A DNA stretch of 37,276 bases from Mycobacteriaceae bacterium. GTDB lineage: Bacteria > Actinomycetota > Actinomycetes > Mycobacteriales > Mycobacteriaceae. Below the pieces are notes generated by a model. The model made no database searches and was not told the origin of the DNA. It worked only from the letters and a program-made list of their open reading frames with translations. Location: positions 1-37,276 of the forward strand of contig JAIENC010000316.1 of the NCBI GenBank assembly GCA_019751635.1, read 5' to 3'. The position numbers were made by a program, and so were the translations under genes. This document shows positions 25,651 to 33,452 of the stretch, one piece after another. The number at the start of each line of letters is the position of its first letter. The first letter of the stretch is position 1.

Positions 25651-26142
25651 ATGGGAAATAAGGCAATAACCAAGGGAGCGCGCCGGGCGGCGCGTGAGGC
25701 CGCGGTGGCTGCCCAGGAGGAGCTAGCACGCCGGACTCGGGCCAACGTTGCGGATTTGGCCGTGTTCTTTTCGGCACGTGAGCGCGCCGACGCTGTCGAT
25801 GAGTGGTTAGCCGAGCGTCAGCAGGCGTTGTGGGACCAGGCAACTCAGCGGCGCGGTGAGCAGCGTGTGCAGTGTGGACAGGCGCTGCGCTCAATGCGCG
25901 ATCGCGGTGAGAACGTGCGCGAAATCGCCCGGATGACCGGGGTGGCGGAAAAGAATGTGCGGGAGCTGATTCGAGAGGCAGATGCGGCAGCTAACGCGGC
26001 GCCGTCGGTGCCGGAAGAAAGCGTCGACGTAGAACTGGCAACGCGCCCATCTGATGAGGCCCGGGTACCGATGACAGATGAATCCGGGCTGATGGCGTCC
26101 GTGCCTGTCGCGGCGGGGCTGGTCGCGCCGGCGCGACTGTGA
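25651..26142 (+). CDS. Small HTH DNA-binding protein
   Basis: This 163-aa protein has a basic, coiled-coil-like N-terminal half (residues 1-80, rich in Ala, Arg, Glu and Gln). A helix-turn-helix-like segment follows at about 85-112 (GENVREIARMTGVAEKNVRELIREA), typical of sigma-like or resolvase-like HTH folds. The C-terminal 50 residues are acidic and low in structure. Similar proteins occur singly on mycobacterial chromosomes and plasmids. It stands alone, transcribed away from the decayed region. A regulatory or DNA-organising role is likely; no target is visible. Confidence 0.6.
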   Translation: MGNKAITKGARRAAREAAVAAQEELARRTRANVADLAVFFSARERADAVDEWLAERQQALWDQATQRRGEQRVQCGQALRSMRDRGENVREIARMTGVAEKNVRELIREADAAANAAPSVPEESVDVELATRPSDEARVPMTDESGLMASVPVAAGLVAPARL

Positions 26143-26405
26143 CCGTGCGATGTCGTGGATGGGCGGTGATAGGTGCTGGAGGCGGGCCGGCGCAGCTCCG
26201 AGAATCGGGACATGACCCGACCTGTTGAAGACTCGCGGATTACTGGGCGGAGCGCAGGTGCGGTGGAAACGCAGTTGTCGTGCTATGCCGTCGATGAAGT
26301 CAAGAATCGAAATCGAATGTTGGCCATGAGAACTCGCTGTTAGGTCGTGTTTGCGGGGATTGGTAGCCGGACCCGCGTGTGCGGGCCCGGCTGGTTAGCG
26401 GGCGG

Positions 26406-26576
26406 CTATGCCATGGGGGTGGCGTGGTGGTCCAAGATGGTGTCGATCGCGGCGTCGAGGTCGTCGTAGTGCATGGGTGCGCCGTCGTCGATGGTGATGG
26501 TCCACAGGGGTTGGTCGCCGATTCCTGCGGTCAGCGTGTAGGTGTGGCCATGGTGGCTGGCGCGGGGTATGTCCAT
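26406..26576 (-). CDS. 56-aa acidic hypothetical protein
   Basis: An ATG at 26576 within the end of the upstream 112-aa gene opens a 56-residue frame, MDIPRASHHGHTYTLTAGIG..., with WTITIDDGAPMHYDDLDAAI. The product looks like a small strand-strand-helix domain, and its acidic helix argues against a chance frame. The 46-base overlap with the upstream gene is unusual. The ribosome binding site is weak. Function unknown. Confidence 0.45.
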   Translation of the reverse strand: MDIPRASHHGHTYTLTAGIGDQPLWTITIDDGAPMHYDDLDAAIDTILDHHATPMA

Positions 26577-26869
26577 GCCTGGGTGCTGGTGTGAAAGGTT
26601 AAGTCTCCGGTGCGGACTGTGAGGATGCGGGTGACTGGATCGGTCAGGAGGTCGGGCGCAGTGGCTTCGATGGTTGCCATCTGCCCGTGATCGTCGGCGG
26701 CGATCAGGATCAGGCGGTGTCCGGCTTCGTGGGTGTAGGTGTGCATGGTGGTGAGCGTGATGTCGCCGTGGTTGTGAAACAGGATGCAGGTGATGCCGTA
26801 CTGCTGCTGCTGGATTCGTCCGGCGGCTTCGTCGAGGAGGTTGAAGGCGAGTTCAAATTCGTGGTCCAT
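26531..26869 (-). CDS. 112-aa hypothetical protein
   Basis: The start is ATG 26869, with AAAGGAG 11 bases upstream; the longer frame to 27055 runs through the structured non-coding region and is not credible. The 112 residues begin MDHEFELAFNLLDEAAGRIQ and continue with strand-rich sequence (GITCILFHNHGDITLTTMHT, RLILIAADDHGQMATIEA). This suggests a compact alpha/beta domain. No catalytic motif is apparent. It forms an overlapping pair with the 56-aa gene. Confidence 0.6.
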   Translation of the reverse strand: MDHEFELAFNLLDEAAGRIQQQQYGITCILFHNHGDITLTTMHTYTHEAGHRLILIAADDHGQMATIEATAPDLLTDPVTRILTVRTGDLTFHTSTQAWTYPAPATMATPTR

Positions 26870-26950
26870 GATCCTTGTGCTCCTTTGGTTCTTGCGGTGA
26901 TTGGTGCGCCGGTCAGCGCTGGGGGAGCGGTCAATCGGCTGAGGGTGGGC

Positions 26951-27091
26951 GCGCAACCCCGAAGAGTCCGCACCGGGCGCAGCAGGGTTTTCGGCCCGAG
27001 GCATCCCGGCGCACGAGCGCCTTGGGGTTGACTTCCATAGGGCCGAAAAGGTCACTCGGCCTGCGGAGCCCGGTGTGGGCGTGGGTTGCGC
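26951..27091. repeat. Large imperfect palindrome in the 26870-27262 gap
   Basis: Nested inverted matches: GCGCAACCC (26951-26959) with GGGTTGCGC (27083-27091), CACCGGGCGCAGCAGG with CACCGGGCTCCGCAGG (13 of 16) and TTTTCGGCCC (26988-26997) with GGGCCGAAAA (27040-27049). A small GGCGC-ACGA-GCGCC hairpin lies in the centre. The arms are about 50 bases long with a ~42-base middle. This could be a structured RNA or an origin-type site. No credible gene covers it. Confidence 0.6.
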
Positions 27092-27160
27092 GCTCGGGCC
27101 CCCAGCCGATTAGGCTGCGACCCTGCTGACGGCTCAATAAGGTGAGGGGCTACGGATTTC

Positions 27161-27217
27161 GGCCACCGGTTGGTGGCCGGTCCGGTGGTCGCGCGGGGCG
27201 CGCCGCCGCTACGGCGG
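27161..27217. repeat. Two adjacent perfect hairpins downstream of the protease gene
   Basis: GGCCACC-GGTT-GGTGGCC (27161-27178) and CCGCCG-CTA-CGGCGG (27203-27217) lie 46-100 bases past the protease stop on the minus strand. They could end transcription of the 29873-27263 gene cluster, although neither is followed by a T-run, as is common in mycobacteria. Confidence 0.4.
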
Positions 27218-27262
27218 AAGTCGACGAGGAGGCCGGTCGCACACCTTCCCAATGAAGGTGGG

Positions 27263-27958
27263 TTAGTCGCGACGGCCAGGACTGTACGAGCTGGCGCTGA
27301 GGAGCTGCAACCCCCTGGCCAGCGATGCGAAGCGGCCATATTCTTGACCGGCCGCAGTGGTTTTTTGCCCGAGCCAGATCCCGATAATCTGCACAAAACC
27401 GTGGGCGGCGCGTGTCCAGACCGGCCCTCCGGAGTCCCCAGGAATGCTGGCAGGCATACCAGTGGTCAGGTATTGGTCGGTGCCCTGGGTGGCGGTGATT
27501 TGACCGCAGTGCTGGCCGCTGGACACTCCCAAGTGGCAGATCGACTCGCCGACCTGGGGCTGGGGGTGGTCGTCGGTGGTGGGGGCGTCGCCCATAACGG
27601 TTGATGGCACGGAGTTTTTCCCGAAGTCGATCAGTCCATAGTCCGCTCCGCCGCTGCGCGGGGGTTCGACAAGGGTCTGCACGAAATTCCCGGTAAGCCT
27701 GACTCGCGCGTCGCGCGCGTAACCAGAGGTGCTGTCGGCGCAGTGCCCGGCGGTGATGGCGTAAGTATGCAAGTCAGGACCGCTATAGGCGTAACCGATG
27801 GTGCAGAACCGGGTGTTGGCGTTCGGGCTGACGTAGTCGACTTGGTCGCCGGCACTGATGATGGTCATGCCCGCGTTCGACGGGGCTGGGGCGGCCAGTG
27901 CTGTTGTGGCCAACAACGCTGTGGTGATAGTGGCGGCGAGCCGGGTTATGTTGTGCAT
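27263..27958 (-). CDS. Secreted trypsin-like (S1 family) serine protease
   Basis: This 231-aa protein starts at ATG 27958. It has a signal peptide (hydrophobic core ITTALLATTALAA, likely cleavage after residue ~22-29) and a small chymotrypsin-fold domain. Catalytic residues: H72 in TAGHCAD, D106 in GGADYGLIDF and S176 in PGDSGGPVW. The paired cysteines around the His and Ser motifs resemble streptogrisin/alpha-lytic-type enzymes without a propeptide. It is exported and probably acts at or outside the cell envelope. Its start overlaps the stop of a 26-aa ORF (TGATG), and it lies in the cluster of maintenance-like genes, which is an unusual place for a protease. Confidence 0.88.
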   Translation of the reverse strand: MHNITRLAATITTALLATTALAAPAPSNAGMTIISAGDQVDYVSPNANTRFCTIGYAYSGPDLHTYAITAGHCADSTSGYARDARVRLTGNFVQTLVEPPRSGGADYGLIDFGKNSVPSTVMGDAPTTDDHPQPQVGESICHLGVSSGQHCGQITATQGTDQYLTTGMPASIPGDSGGPVWTRAAHGFVQIIGIWLGQKTTAAGQEYGRFASLARGLQLLSASSYSPGRRD

Positions 27959-28038
27959 CAGCCGATTACCACACGCTGAGGTGCGCGACCCGGGTGGCGA
28001 CGGCGGTGTTCTCGGTGCAGTCGAGTACGAGTGGTCAT
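27958..28038 (-). CDS. 26-aa leader ORF coupled to the protease gene
   Basis: ATG 28038 is preceded by GGAAGGAG, one of the strongest ribosome binding sites here, whereas the protease start itself has none. The 26-residue product is very basic (RTRLHREHRRRHPGR). Its TGA overlaps the protease ATG. It could simply bring ribosomes to the protease start, or its Arg/His-rich content could sense translation speed. Confidence 0.5.
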   Translation of the reverse strand: MTTRTRLHREHRRRHPGRAPQRVVIG

Positions 28039-28068
28039 GCTGTCTCCTTCCGCGTTGGTGGGGCAGTC

Positions 28069-29322
28069 TCAAAGGCAGCGGTGGTAGTCGCTTTCGAGCC
28101 GGTCACATAAAGAGGCTGCGGTGTCAGCCGCCGTGCTGGTGATTGGTGATGGATGTTTCTCATTGTGGCGCAGCAGATTTCGTGCGCTGCATTGCACGAT
28201 GAGTAGCTGTTCAGATGCTTCTGTGAGCCATCGCCCGGCCGCGCGCACGTTACCAGATAGGGTGCCGCTTTGGTGGGCGCGGGCTTCGGCGAGGGCGATA
28301 TCGAGGCGATCAGCCGCCCGTCGGGCCGCGGCGAGCAACGCCAAGGCATGTAGTTCGTTGACGGTAATGCTGGCCAGCCCGCCGAATGGTTCGTTGGCTT
28401 GCCACAGTCCAGCGTCAACGTGATCGGTCACGTCAGACTTGTCGGTCTCGGTGCCGGGTAACAGGATCGCGATCTGGGCGGCGCTATGGTGCAGCTGCTG
28501 GTAGAGATGAATCGCGCGCTGGTAGCCAGCGAGGTCTCGGTCAACGGCGATGGCTACTTTCAGACCACGGAATTGTGGTATCAGGTGTTCGGGAAAACTT
28601 GCTGCGCCTTGGGCGTTGGTGGTGGCCAGCCGGCCCAGTGCGGTGAGGGTATCGGCGTCTTTTTCACCTTCGGTGATCCATATCCATTGGTGGGTTGTTG
28701 CGGCGGTGCGTATCGCGGTGAGTCGGTACAGCACCGCCGTGAAGCCTTGAGGCTTGCGGTACACCCAGCGGCGACCGTCCCGGTAACGCTGACAAAAACG
28801 TTTGTGTGGCTGGCCATTGCAGCTGCATTCCTGGCGGATGACCTGCTGAATAGGCGCGCCGTTGATAGTGGTGTAGGTGTAGGTACGCACCGGCCGCCAC
28901 GCGTGCTGGGCCCCATCGTGGGTGATGGTGACGCGTGCCGGAAGCGGTACGCGCGTCCCAGCAGGCCTGCTCGGCTTGCACTGGCCGGTCGGCTGGGTGC
29001 GCCGTATCGGCGTGCGCTGCTCGGCAGGCTGGGCGGGATTGTCGAATAAGTCGGCCGTGCGTATTCCCAGTGCCGTGGTGATGTCCACAGCCGGGGCTTG
29101 GCAGCTAAAGCAGTGCAGCAGGACAACACCCCCGCTGTGGCCGGTACGGGTGTTGTCACGCCAACGAACAGACAGCGACGGTGTGTGGTCGGCGTGTAGT
29201 GGGCAACTGGCCATAAAGGCTTCGGGTCCTCGCGGTCTGATCATCTGCCTAGCGGCGTGTAGTGCATCGAGTACGATCTCGAAAGCGCTTCCTGGCCTAG
29301 GGGTTTGGTGTGTGCCGTTCAT
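28069..29322 (-). CDS. DnaG-type primase-like protein (zinc finger plus Toprim)
   Basis: The protein has 417 residues and starts at ATG 29322, preceded by AAGGAGG and overlapping the previous stop by one base. A CHC2-type zinc finger is formed by C40, H43, C71 and C74 (CPLHADHTPSLSV ... LHCFSCQ). A second Cys cluster, CSCNGQPHKRFC, lies at about 166-177. A Toprim-like domain has E218 in ITEGEKDADTL and the acidic pair D261/D263 in AVDRDLAG. There is no helicase part. It probably primes replication or the transferred strand of the plasmid. The C-terminal ~110 residues are helical and unassigned. Confidence 0.88.
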   Translation of the reverse strand: MNGTHQTPRPGSAFEIVLDALHAARQMIRPRGPEAFMASCPLHADHTPSLSVRWRDNTRTGHSGGVVLLHCFSCQAPAVDITTALGIRTADLFDNPAQPAEQRTPIRRTQPTGQCKPSRPAGTRVPLPARVTITHDGAQHAWRPVRTYTYTTINGAPIQQVIRQECSCNGQPHKRFCQRYRDGRRWVYRKPQGFTAVLYRLTAIRTAATTHQWIWITEGEKDADTLTALGRLATTNAQGAASFPEHLIPQFRGLKVAIAVDRDLAGYQRAIHLYQQLHHSAAQIAILLPGTETDKSDVTDHVDAGLWQANEPFGGLASITVNELHALALLAAARRAADRLDIALAEARAHQSGTLSGNVRAAGRWLTEASEQLLIVQCSARNLLRHNEKHPSPITSTAADTAASLCDRLESDYHRCL

Positions 29323-29615
29323 CACGGGGCCTCCTTGTCGATGACGGTGTGCACGACGCAATAGGCAGCCCGGGCGTAGCGAATACTGTTGTCAAGGAAT
29401 GCGGCCACGTCACAGCCATCTCGGCCGGCGACGAATTCGACGTCATCAATGGTGTTGCCGCGCAGCTGATCTAACGTTGCGGCGGCGCCCTGCAGGGCTT
29501 TCACGCCGGCGGCCATGTGTTCAAGGAGATCGCTGCGTGCGGCGTCGATACGTTCAATGCGCACGAAGTCTGCAAAGGTGTCGGTTCCGTCGTTCAGGGC
29601 GGCGTAGGTGTACAC
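29322..29615 (-). CDS. 97-aa hypothetical protein upstream of the primase
   Basis: GTG 29615 with CGAAAGGA about 9 bases upstream starts a 97-residue, mostly helical, acidic protein (DTFADFVRIERIDAARSDLL, VKALQGAAATLDQL, NTIDDVEFVAGRDG). Its stop shares one base with the primase start. No domain recognised. The tight arrangement suggests that it works with the primase or is co-regulated with it. Confidence 0.55.
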   Translation of the reverse strand: MYTYAALNDGTDTFADFVRIERIDAARSDLLEHMAAGVKALQGAAATLDQLRGNTIDDVEFVAGRDGCDVAAFLDNSIRYARAAYCVVHTVIDKEAP

Positions 29616-29633
29616 GAGAGCGGTCCTTTCGAT

Positions 29634-29873
29634 TTAGGCCGTGGTTAAGGCGATGCTGTCGATTGCGTCGGGTCGAAATCCAGACCAGTGATGCGTGGGG
29701 GAGACATAGACGACGGGAAGAGCTAGATGCCCCAGCTTCATGAGGTAGTCGCGGGCTGCCGGATTATGGCTGACATCAATCTTTATGTAAGCTATTCCGG
29801 CTTTATCGAGGGCTCGAAATGTTGCATTGCATTGCACACAGGCAGGTTTCGTATACACCGCGATTGGAGGCAT
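29634..29873 (-). CDS. nrdH: NrdH-type glutaredoxin-like redoxin
   Basis: The 79-residue protein has a redox site C12-V-Q-C15, identical to the CVQC of NrdH, after a first strand IAVYTKPA. GHLALPVVYV carries the cis-Pro region, and a final WSGFRPDAI matches the NrdH C-terminal signature. NrdH donates electrons to ribonucleotide reductase, so it would feed dNTP synthesis. Together with the adjacent primase it suggests a module that supports plasmid DNA replication. No nrdE/F/I gene lies in the window. It starts at ATG 29873, with GAGGG upstream. Confidence 0.85.
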   Translation of the reverse strand: MPPIAVYTKPACVQCNATFRALDKAGIAYIKIDVSHNPAARDYLMKLGHLALPVVYVSPTHHWSGFRPDAIDSIALTTA

Positions 29874-30135
29874 TATTAACCCTCTTCGACTGAGTGGTAT
29901 TTCACCGTTATATAAAATTTTACTGGCCGAGTTTTGTCTATGCTATAGCCGACTAAGAAAAGATGGATAATTATTTTGAGGGCGGTACGCGCACTTGGCG
30001 AGGATGTTTCGGCGGTGCACCCTACGTGCTATGGGGCACCGGGAGGGAGATGCGCAGGCCCCCATCTTGATAAATTTTCTGGAGCAGTCGGCGGCTTATT
30101 GTGCCGCGCCTGGATGTATCTGACTTCGGCGGGCT
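29874..30135 (-). promoter_or_regulatory. AT-rich upstream region of the nrdH-primase cluster
   Basis: A 260-base gap without a credible gene. It contains the most A/T-rich sequence of the window (TATAAAATTTTA at about 29910-29921 and further A/T runs to 29980). It probably carries the promoter of the minus-strand cluster nrdH to protease. I cannot place a -10/-35 pair with certainty. Confidence 0.4.
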
Positions 30136-30176
30136 GGGGCCCCTGTTAAAAGTGAACTGATTTTCACAGGGGCCCC
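30136..30176 (-). terminator. Stem-loop after the parB-like gene
   Basis: GGGGCCCCTGT (30136-30146) and ACAGGGGCCCC (30166-30176) are perfect 11-base inverted copies. Inside them, TTAAAA and TTTTC partly extend the stem. It begins 13 bases past the stop of the parB-like gene. There is no T-run afterwards, so it is an actinobacterial-type terminator candidate. Confidence 0.65.
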
Positions 30177-30189
30177 GAGCCGCTAATCA

Positions 30190-31815
30190 TTAACCCGTTT
30201 TAGACTCGGCCAGATAATGGTTGTAAACGTCCTCGGACGTTTTAATACCGGTGATGATTTCTTCCGCAGGAGCAAGGGAGTAATCATTGTTGGCAAGCCA
30301 GCGCAGATAGTCAGAGCTGCCGACAATATGCATGCACTGATCCTGTACCGCGGTGCGCCAGGCGTCCTTGGGCGTGCGGCTCTCCAACGCCCCGAGCACC
30401 AACGCCAAGGTGATCACCTGGGCGCGTCCATCGCTAGTCGTGGAGAGATTACCAACCAGCTTGGCCACCACGGCCGCACCATCCACACCGAGTAATTCGG
30501 CTGTCACGGTCAGCGCATTGTGCTGGGTCAGCAGGTAACTATCGCGGGCCAGGCAGTCGGCGACGAAGGTCGCTGCACCTTTGGGCGGTGTCTTGCGCGC
30601 GACAAGCTTGCTGACGAACTCGCGGCGCACTTTAAGCGCAGCTTCACCAAGCTTGTTGAGCGTGAGAACCTTGTGGCGCTCCCGCTTTTCGGCCTCGACA
30701 CGCTCAGTCTCGGCCTGCCGGCGGGCCAGCTCGCGCGCCTCGGCATCCAGATCAACGGTCGCGCCGTCGACTATCCCGGCTTGGCGCGCAAACCAGGCTT
30801 GCGGGGTGAGTGCGGCGGCGCGGTAATCGAGGCAGAAGTATTCGGGCATGAACACGATTGCCTCGGTGACGGTGGCCGGGTGGCGCCGCCCCTCAGCGGG
30901 AATGGCATAACAGCGTCCCTCGGCGTCCCAATCGACGTCGGCCGCGTCAACGATTTCGCCGGTTTCCACATCCTGAAAACCGGTGTCCTCATAGAGCAGT
31001 ACAGCCCAGTGAGCCGGATCCGTCACCGCCTGCTCATCGGCTGTATTGCCGTCCGTGTTCAGCAGATAATTCAGGGGTATGCAGGCCGCATTCCTGGGCT
31101 CAGGGCGTTGGGAAAGGATCGTGAAGCCGCGGTCGCTATAGCCTTGTGTGGCTTGGGCTTCGGCCTCAGCGATGACTCGTTCCTCGCGTAGCTGGGCGAC
31201 TGTGTGCTCGAATCGCCGGGTACCGGCAACAGGGAGTAGTTGCTCGACCGCGCCGGGCACATCCTCAAACTCGGTGATCACGGCAGCCTCAGCGAGACTG
31301 AGTTGTCCCTCATGCAAGGCATGCATGGCAGTGGCTGATTTTGCGACAGCTTCGGCAGCCTGCACGGTGTTTTTGGCCAGTGACAATTTCTTGGCGACCT
31401 TGGTGATCGATATTCCAGCGTCGATCATCTGCTGGATGCCTCGCGCGCGTTGAGCATCGGTGAGGTCGTCTTTGTGGTCGTTGGTGACGATTTGATGCAC
31501 GATGCGTTCGACGGCGTCACCACTGGTTTGCGACGCCCCGGAAGCAGCCAGTATGTAGACCGGGACACTGGTCAGTCCGATCTCGCGTGCGCCCAGTGTG
31601 CGTCGTTGCCCATTGCGGACTTCGATAGCACCATCATCGCGACGAATCGCGGTAATCGGAACCAGCACAACGTGTTCGGCGAGGCTAGCCATGAACTCCT
31701 TACCCAGTTGCACGTTGTCGCGGACGTTATCCCCGATTTTGAGAGCATTAGGGTCGACATGGATCAGTGATCCCACTTCGGCAGGGGCTGCGGCAGTTAC
31801 GATCTGGCGTGTCAT
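30190..31815 (-). CDS. ParB/Spo0J-like DNA-binding protein with long C-terminal extension
   Basis: The protein has 541 residues; ATG 31815 follows GGAAGGA. The N-terminal ParB/Srx domain covers about 15-115. It includes the IRPN-like INVRDN equivalent (GDNVRDNVQLGKEF), a VRNGQRRTLGAREIG box at 66-80, where the usual GERR reads GQRR, and a later VHQIVTNDHKDDLTDAQRA. A KorB-type HTH lies at about 134-160 (ISITKVAKKLSLAKNTVQAA). The following ~340 residues are far longer than in ordinary ParB and contain a charged coiled coil at about 360-400. No parA accompanies it. It could be a partition protein or a plasmid-wide regulator of the KorB type. Confidence 0.8.
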   Translation of the reverse strand: MTRQIVTAAAPAEVGSLIHVDPNALKIGDNVRDNVQLGKEFMASLAEHVVLVPITAIRRDDGAIEVRNGQRRTLGAREIGLTSVPVYILAASGASQTSGDAVERIVHQIVTNDHKDDLTDAQRARGIQQMIDAGISITKVAKKLSLAKNTVQAAEAVAKSATAMHALHEGQLSLAEAAVITEFEDVPGAVEQLLPVAGTRRFEHTVAQLREERVIAEAEAQATQGYSDRGFTILSQRPEPRNAACIPLNYLLNTDGNTADEQAVTDPAHWAVLLYEDTGFQDVETGEIVDAADVDWDAEGRCYAIPAEGRRHPATVTEAIVFMPEYFCLDYRAAALTPQAWFARQAGIVDGATVDLDAEARELARRQAETERVEAEKRERHKVLTLNKLGEAALKVRREFVSKLVARKTPPKGAATFVADCLARDSYLLTQHNALTVTAELLGVDGAAVVAKLVGNLSTTSDGRAQVITLALVLGALESRTPKDAWRTAVQDQCMHIVGSSDYLRWLANNDYSLAPAEEIITGIKTSEDVYNHYLAESKTG

Positions 31816-31914
31816 GATGTTCCTTCCGGTAGTGAGCGATGGCCGCCCGTTCTTGTTGCCTTCTGGCACTGAGGATTTGGGCCGGCATCAGGGCCGTGGA
31901 GCGCAAGGTTCGGG

Positions 31915-31964
31915 CGCAAAGTTTTCCGCGCGAGCGGGCGAGCGCAATAAGGGAAAACTTTGCG
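31915..31964. repeat. 13-base inverted repeat upstream of parB-like gene
   Basis: CGCAAAGTTTTCC (31915-31927) and GGAAAACTTTGCG (31952-31964) are perfect inverted copies with a 24-base GC-rich centre. It lies 100 bases upstream of the parB-like start in a gene-free region of 549 bases, a natural position for a ParB binding site (centromere) or an iteron-type origin element. Confidence 0.6.
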
Positions 31965-31987
31965 AGCCTCGTGCCCGCAGCGAAGCG

Positions 31988-32075
31988 AAGGCCGTGGCCT
32001 TGCGTGCAACGGACCGCCGGCCATAATCGAAAGCCAGAAGGCAACCAAACATGCTGGGCGCCAAAGGCGCCCAGC
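31988..32075. repeat. Cluster of perfect hairpins
   Basis: AAGGCC-GT-GGCCTT (31988-32001) and GCTGGGCGCC-AAA-GGCGCCCAGC (32053-32075) follow the 13-base palindrome. The sequence to about 32100 adds further short GCGCC/GGCGC matches. The run of palindromes over 160 bases is not explained by any gene. The stretch 32076-32364 holds nothing else that I can support. Confidence 0.55.
32011..32064 (+). repeat. Direct repeat copy 1 (54 bases)
   Basis: Starts GGACCGCCGGCCAT and matches 36266-36319 at 46 of 54 positions without gaps, in the same orientation. It overlaps the left half of the hairpin cluster. The two copies bound a 4.2-kb segment with oxidoreductase genes. Confidence 0.7.
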
Positions 32076-32364
32076 GCCAGCAGCGCCGCAGGCGCTTCCG
32101 CGCGAGTGGTGGTGCGCATAGCGGCATCACTTAGACCGAGGCGTCAGAACACCGTCAGGACCAATTAAATGGAGGCTTGCCGGGGTCAAAACAATCACCA
32201 GACCGGCTCGCCACTAGTGCCGTCCGAAAACTCCGACCTGGACGGGCACGCCGTGATGATATGGGCCAGCGGCGAACCCGATCGACGGTTGGAACGGGTC
32301 CGAGAGAGACACGATGCTTATGCCACCGACGAGCGCAGGGGTTCCGGCCAGTACGCGCGGTGAG

Positions 32365-33444
32365 CTACCTCGACGAGGTGACGCAAGTATCTCGACCTGG
32401 TGGAGTCCAGCGGCTGGCGTTGCCGACAAGGGCGGTGAATATCGGGTTGGGCATTACTTGTAGTGCGGTGTTACGGGCCAGGGTAAGGAGTCGGTATTTG
32501 GGTGTGTTGAACCAGGTCCCGTGGCGAGAGGCCAGGTACATGGCCAGCATGCGTCGTCGGCGGCGTAGGTAGGCGGCTCGGCCGTGGTAAGCGAGGGTGA
32601 TGGCGTCTTCGAGTCCGAGTGCGGCGCCTTGGCCGAAGGTGGGGCGCATGGCGTGTGCGGCGTCGCCGAGCAGGACCACGGCGCCGGTGGCGAGTTGTCG
32701 TGGTGGGTGTAGTTCTAGGAGTTCGTTGGTGATTAAGCGGTCCGGATCGTGGTGGGCGATGGCATGGGAGATCGGTGCTGGCCAGTTGCGGTAGGCGTCG
32801 AGGTCGGTATGGCCCGGGCGGGCACCGCCGTAGGCGTAGGTCTTGTCGAGGCCTAGTGGTAGAAGGCCGAATTCAGCGTGTTGGCCTAGGAAAAATCCGA
32901 AGCTGTCCGGTGTTTGGTCAAGGATCCAGCGCCACGCGATGATCCCCGTGCGCCGAGGCGTGTAGGTCGGCCACAACGTTTGGCGAACGACGCTGTTGAC
33001 CCCGTCGGCGGCGATCACCAGGTCGAAGGAGTCGGTGTCGTGTTGGGTCGTGACCCGCCCATCGGATGTTACTGCGGTAACGGTATGCGCCGGCCGTAAG
33101 CAATGCTGGGGTAATTGGCTCACCAAGGCGTCGATCAGGGCGGCGCGGTGGGCGACGACGAATTCCGTTCCACCGGTGAACTGTGCCAACGTTGCACGAA
33201 CCAAGATCTTTCCGCGCTGATCGCAGATAGTGGCCGGTGCGGTCGAGAGTGGGTGCGCGGGAAATCTGTCTCGAAGACCAAGAATGCGTAAGCAGGTTAA
33301 CGCGTTGGGTGGCAACGCGATTCCGGCTCCGACTTCGGTGAACTTCGGTGCTTGTTCGTAGACGGTGACTCGGTGACCGGTCTGGCGGAAAGCGATTGCC
33401 GCCGCTAAGCCAGTGATTCCACCGCCGACGATTCCGATATCCAC
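32365..33444 (-). CDS. FAD-dependent aromatic-type monooxygenase (class A)
   Basis: The protein has 359 residues when started at GTG 33444, which places the FAD-binding GGGITG at 7-12 near the N-terminus and the ribose-binding Glu at 30 (VTVYE). The DG motif is at 147-148 (VIAADGVNSVVR) and the GD motif at 260-261 (VVLLGDAAHAMRP). These three motifs in this order define class A flavin monooxygenases such as salicylate hydroxylase-like enzymes, which hydroxylate an aromatic or polyketide substrate with NAD(P)H and oxygen. A longer frame to 33540 crosses a palindrome and is unlikely. The palindrome 9 bases upstream of the start suggests repression by a TetR-type regulator. Confidence 0.85.
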   Translation of the reverse strand: MDIGIVGGGITGLAAAIAFRQTGHRVTVYEQAPKFTEVGAGIALPPNALTCLRILGLRDRFPAHPLSTAPATICDQRGKILVRATLAQFTGGTEFVVAHRAALIDALVSQLPQHCLRPAHTVTAVTSDGRVTTQHDTDSFDLVIAADGVNSVVRQTLWPTYTPRRTGIIAWRWILDQTPDSFGFFLGQHAEFGLLPLGLDKTYAYGGARPGHTDLDAYRNWPAPISHAIAHHDPDRLITNELLELHPPRQLATGAVVLLGDAAHAMRPTFGQGAALGLEDAITLAYHGRAAYLRRRRRMLAMYLASRHGTWFNTPKYRLLTLARNTALQVMPNPIFTALVGNASRWTPPGRDTCVTSSR

Positions 33445-33452
33445 AATGGGAA

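Noticed and set aside
26931-27137. 68-codon minus-strand frame with a CCARC motif across the large palindrome
   Set aside because: Hint of a zinc-knuckle, but the region is dominated by inverted repeats that can create such frames; no ribosome binding site.
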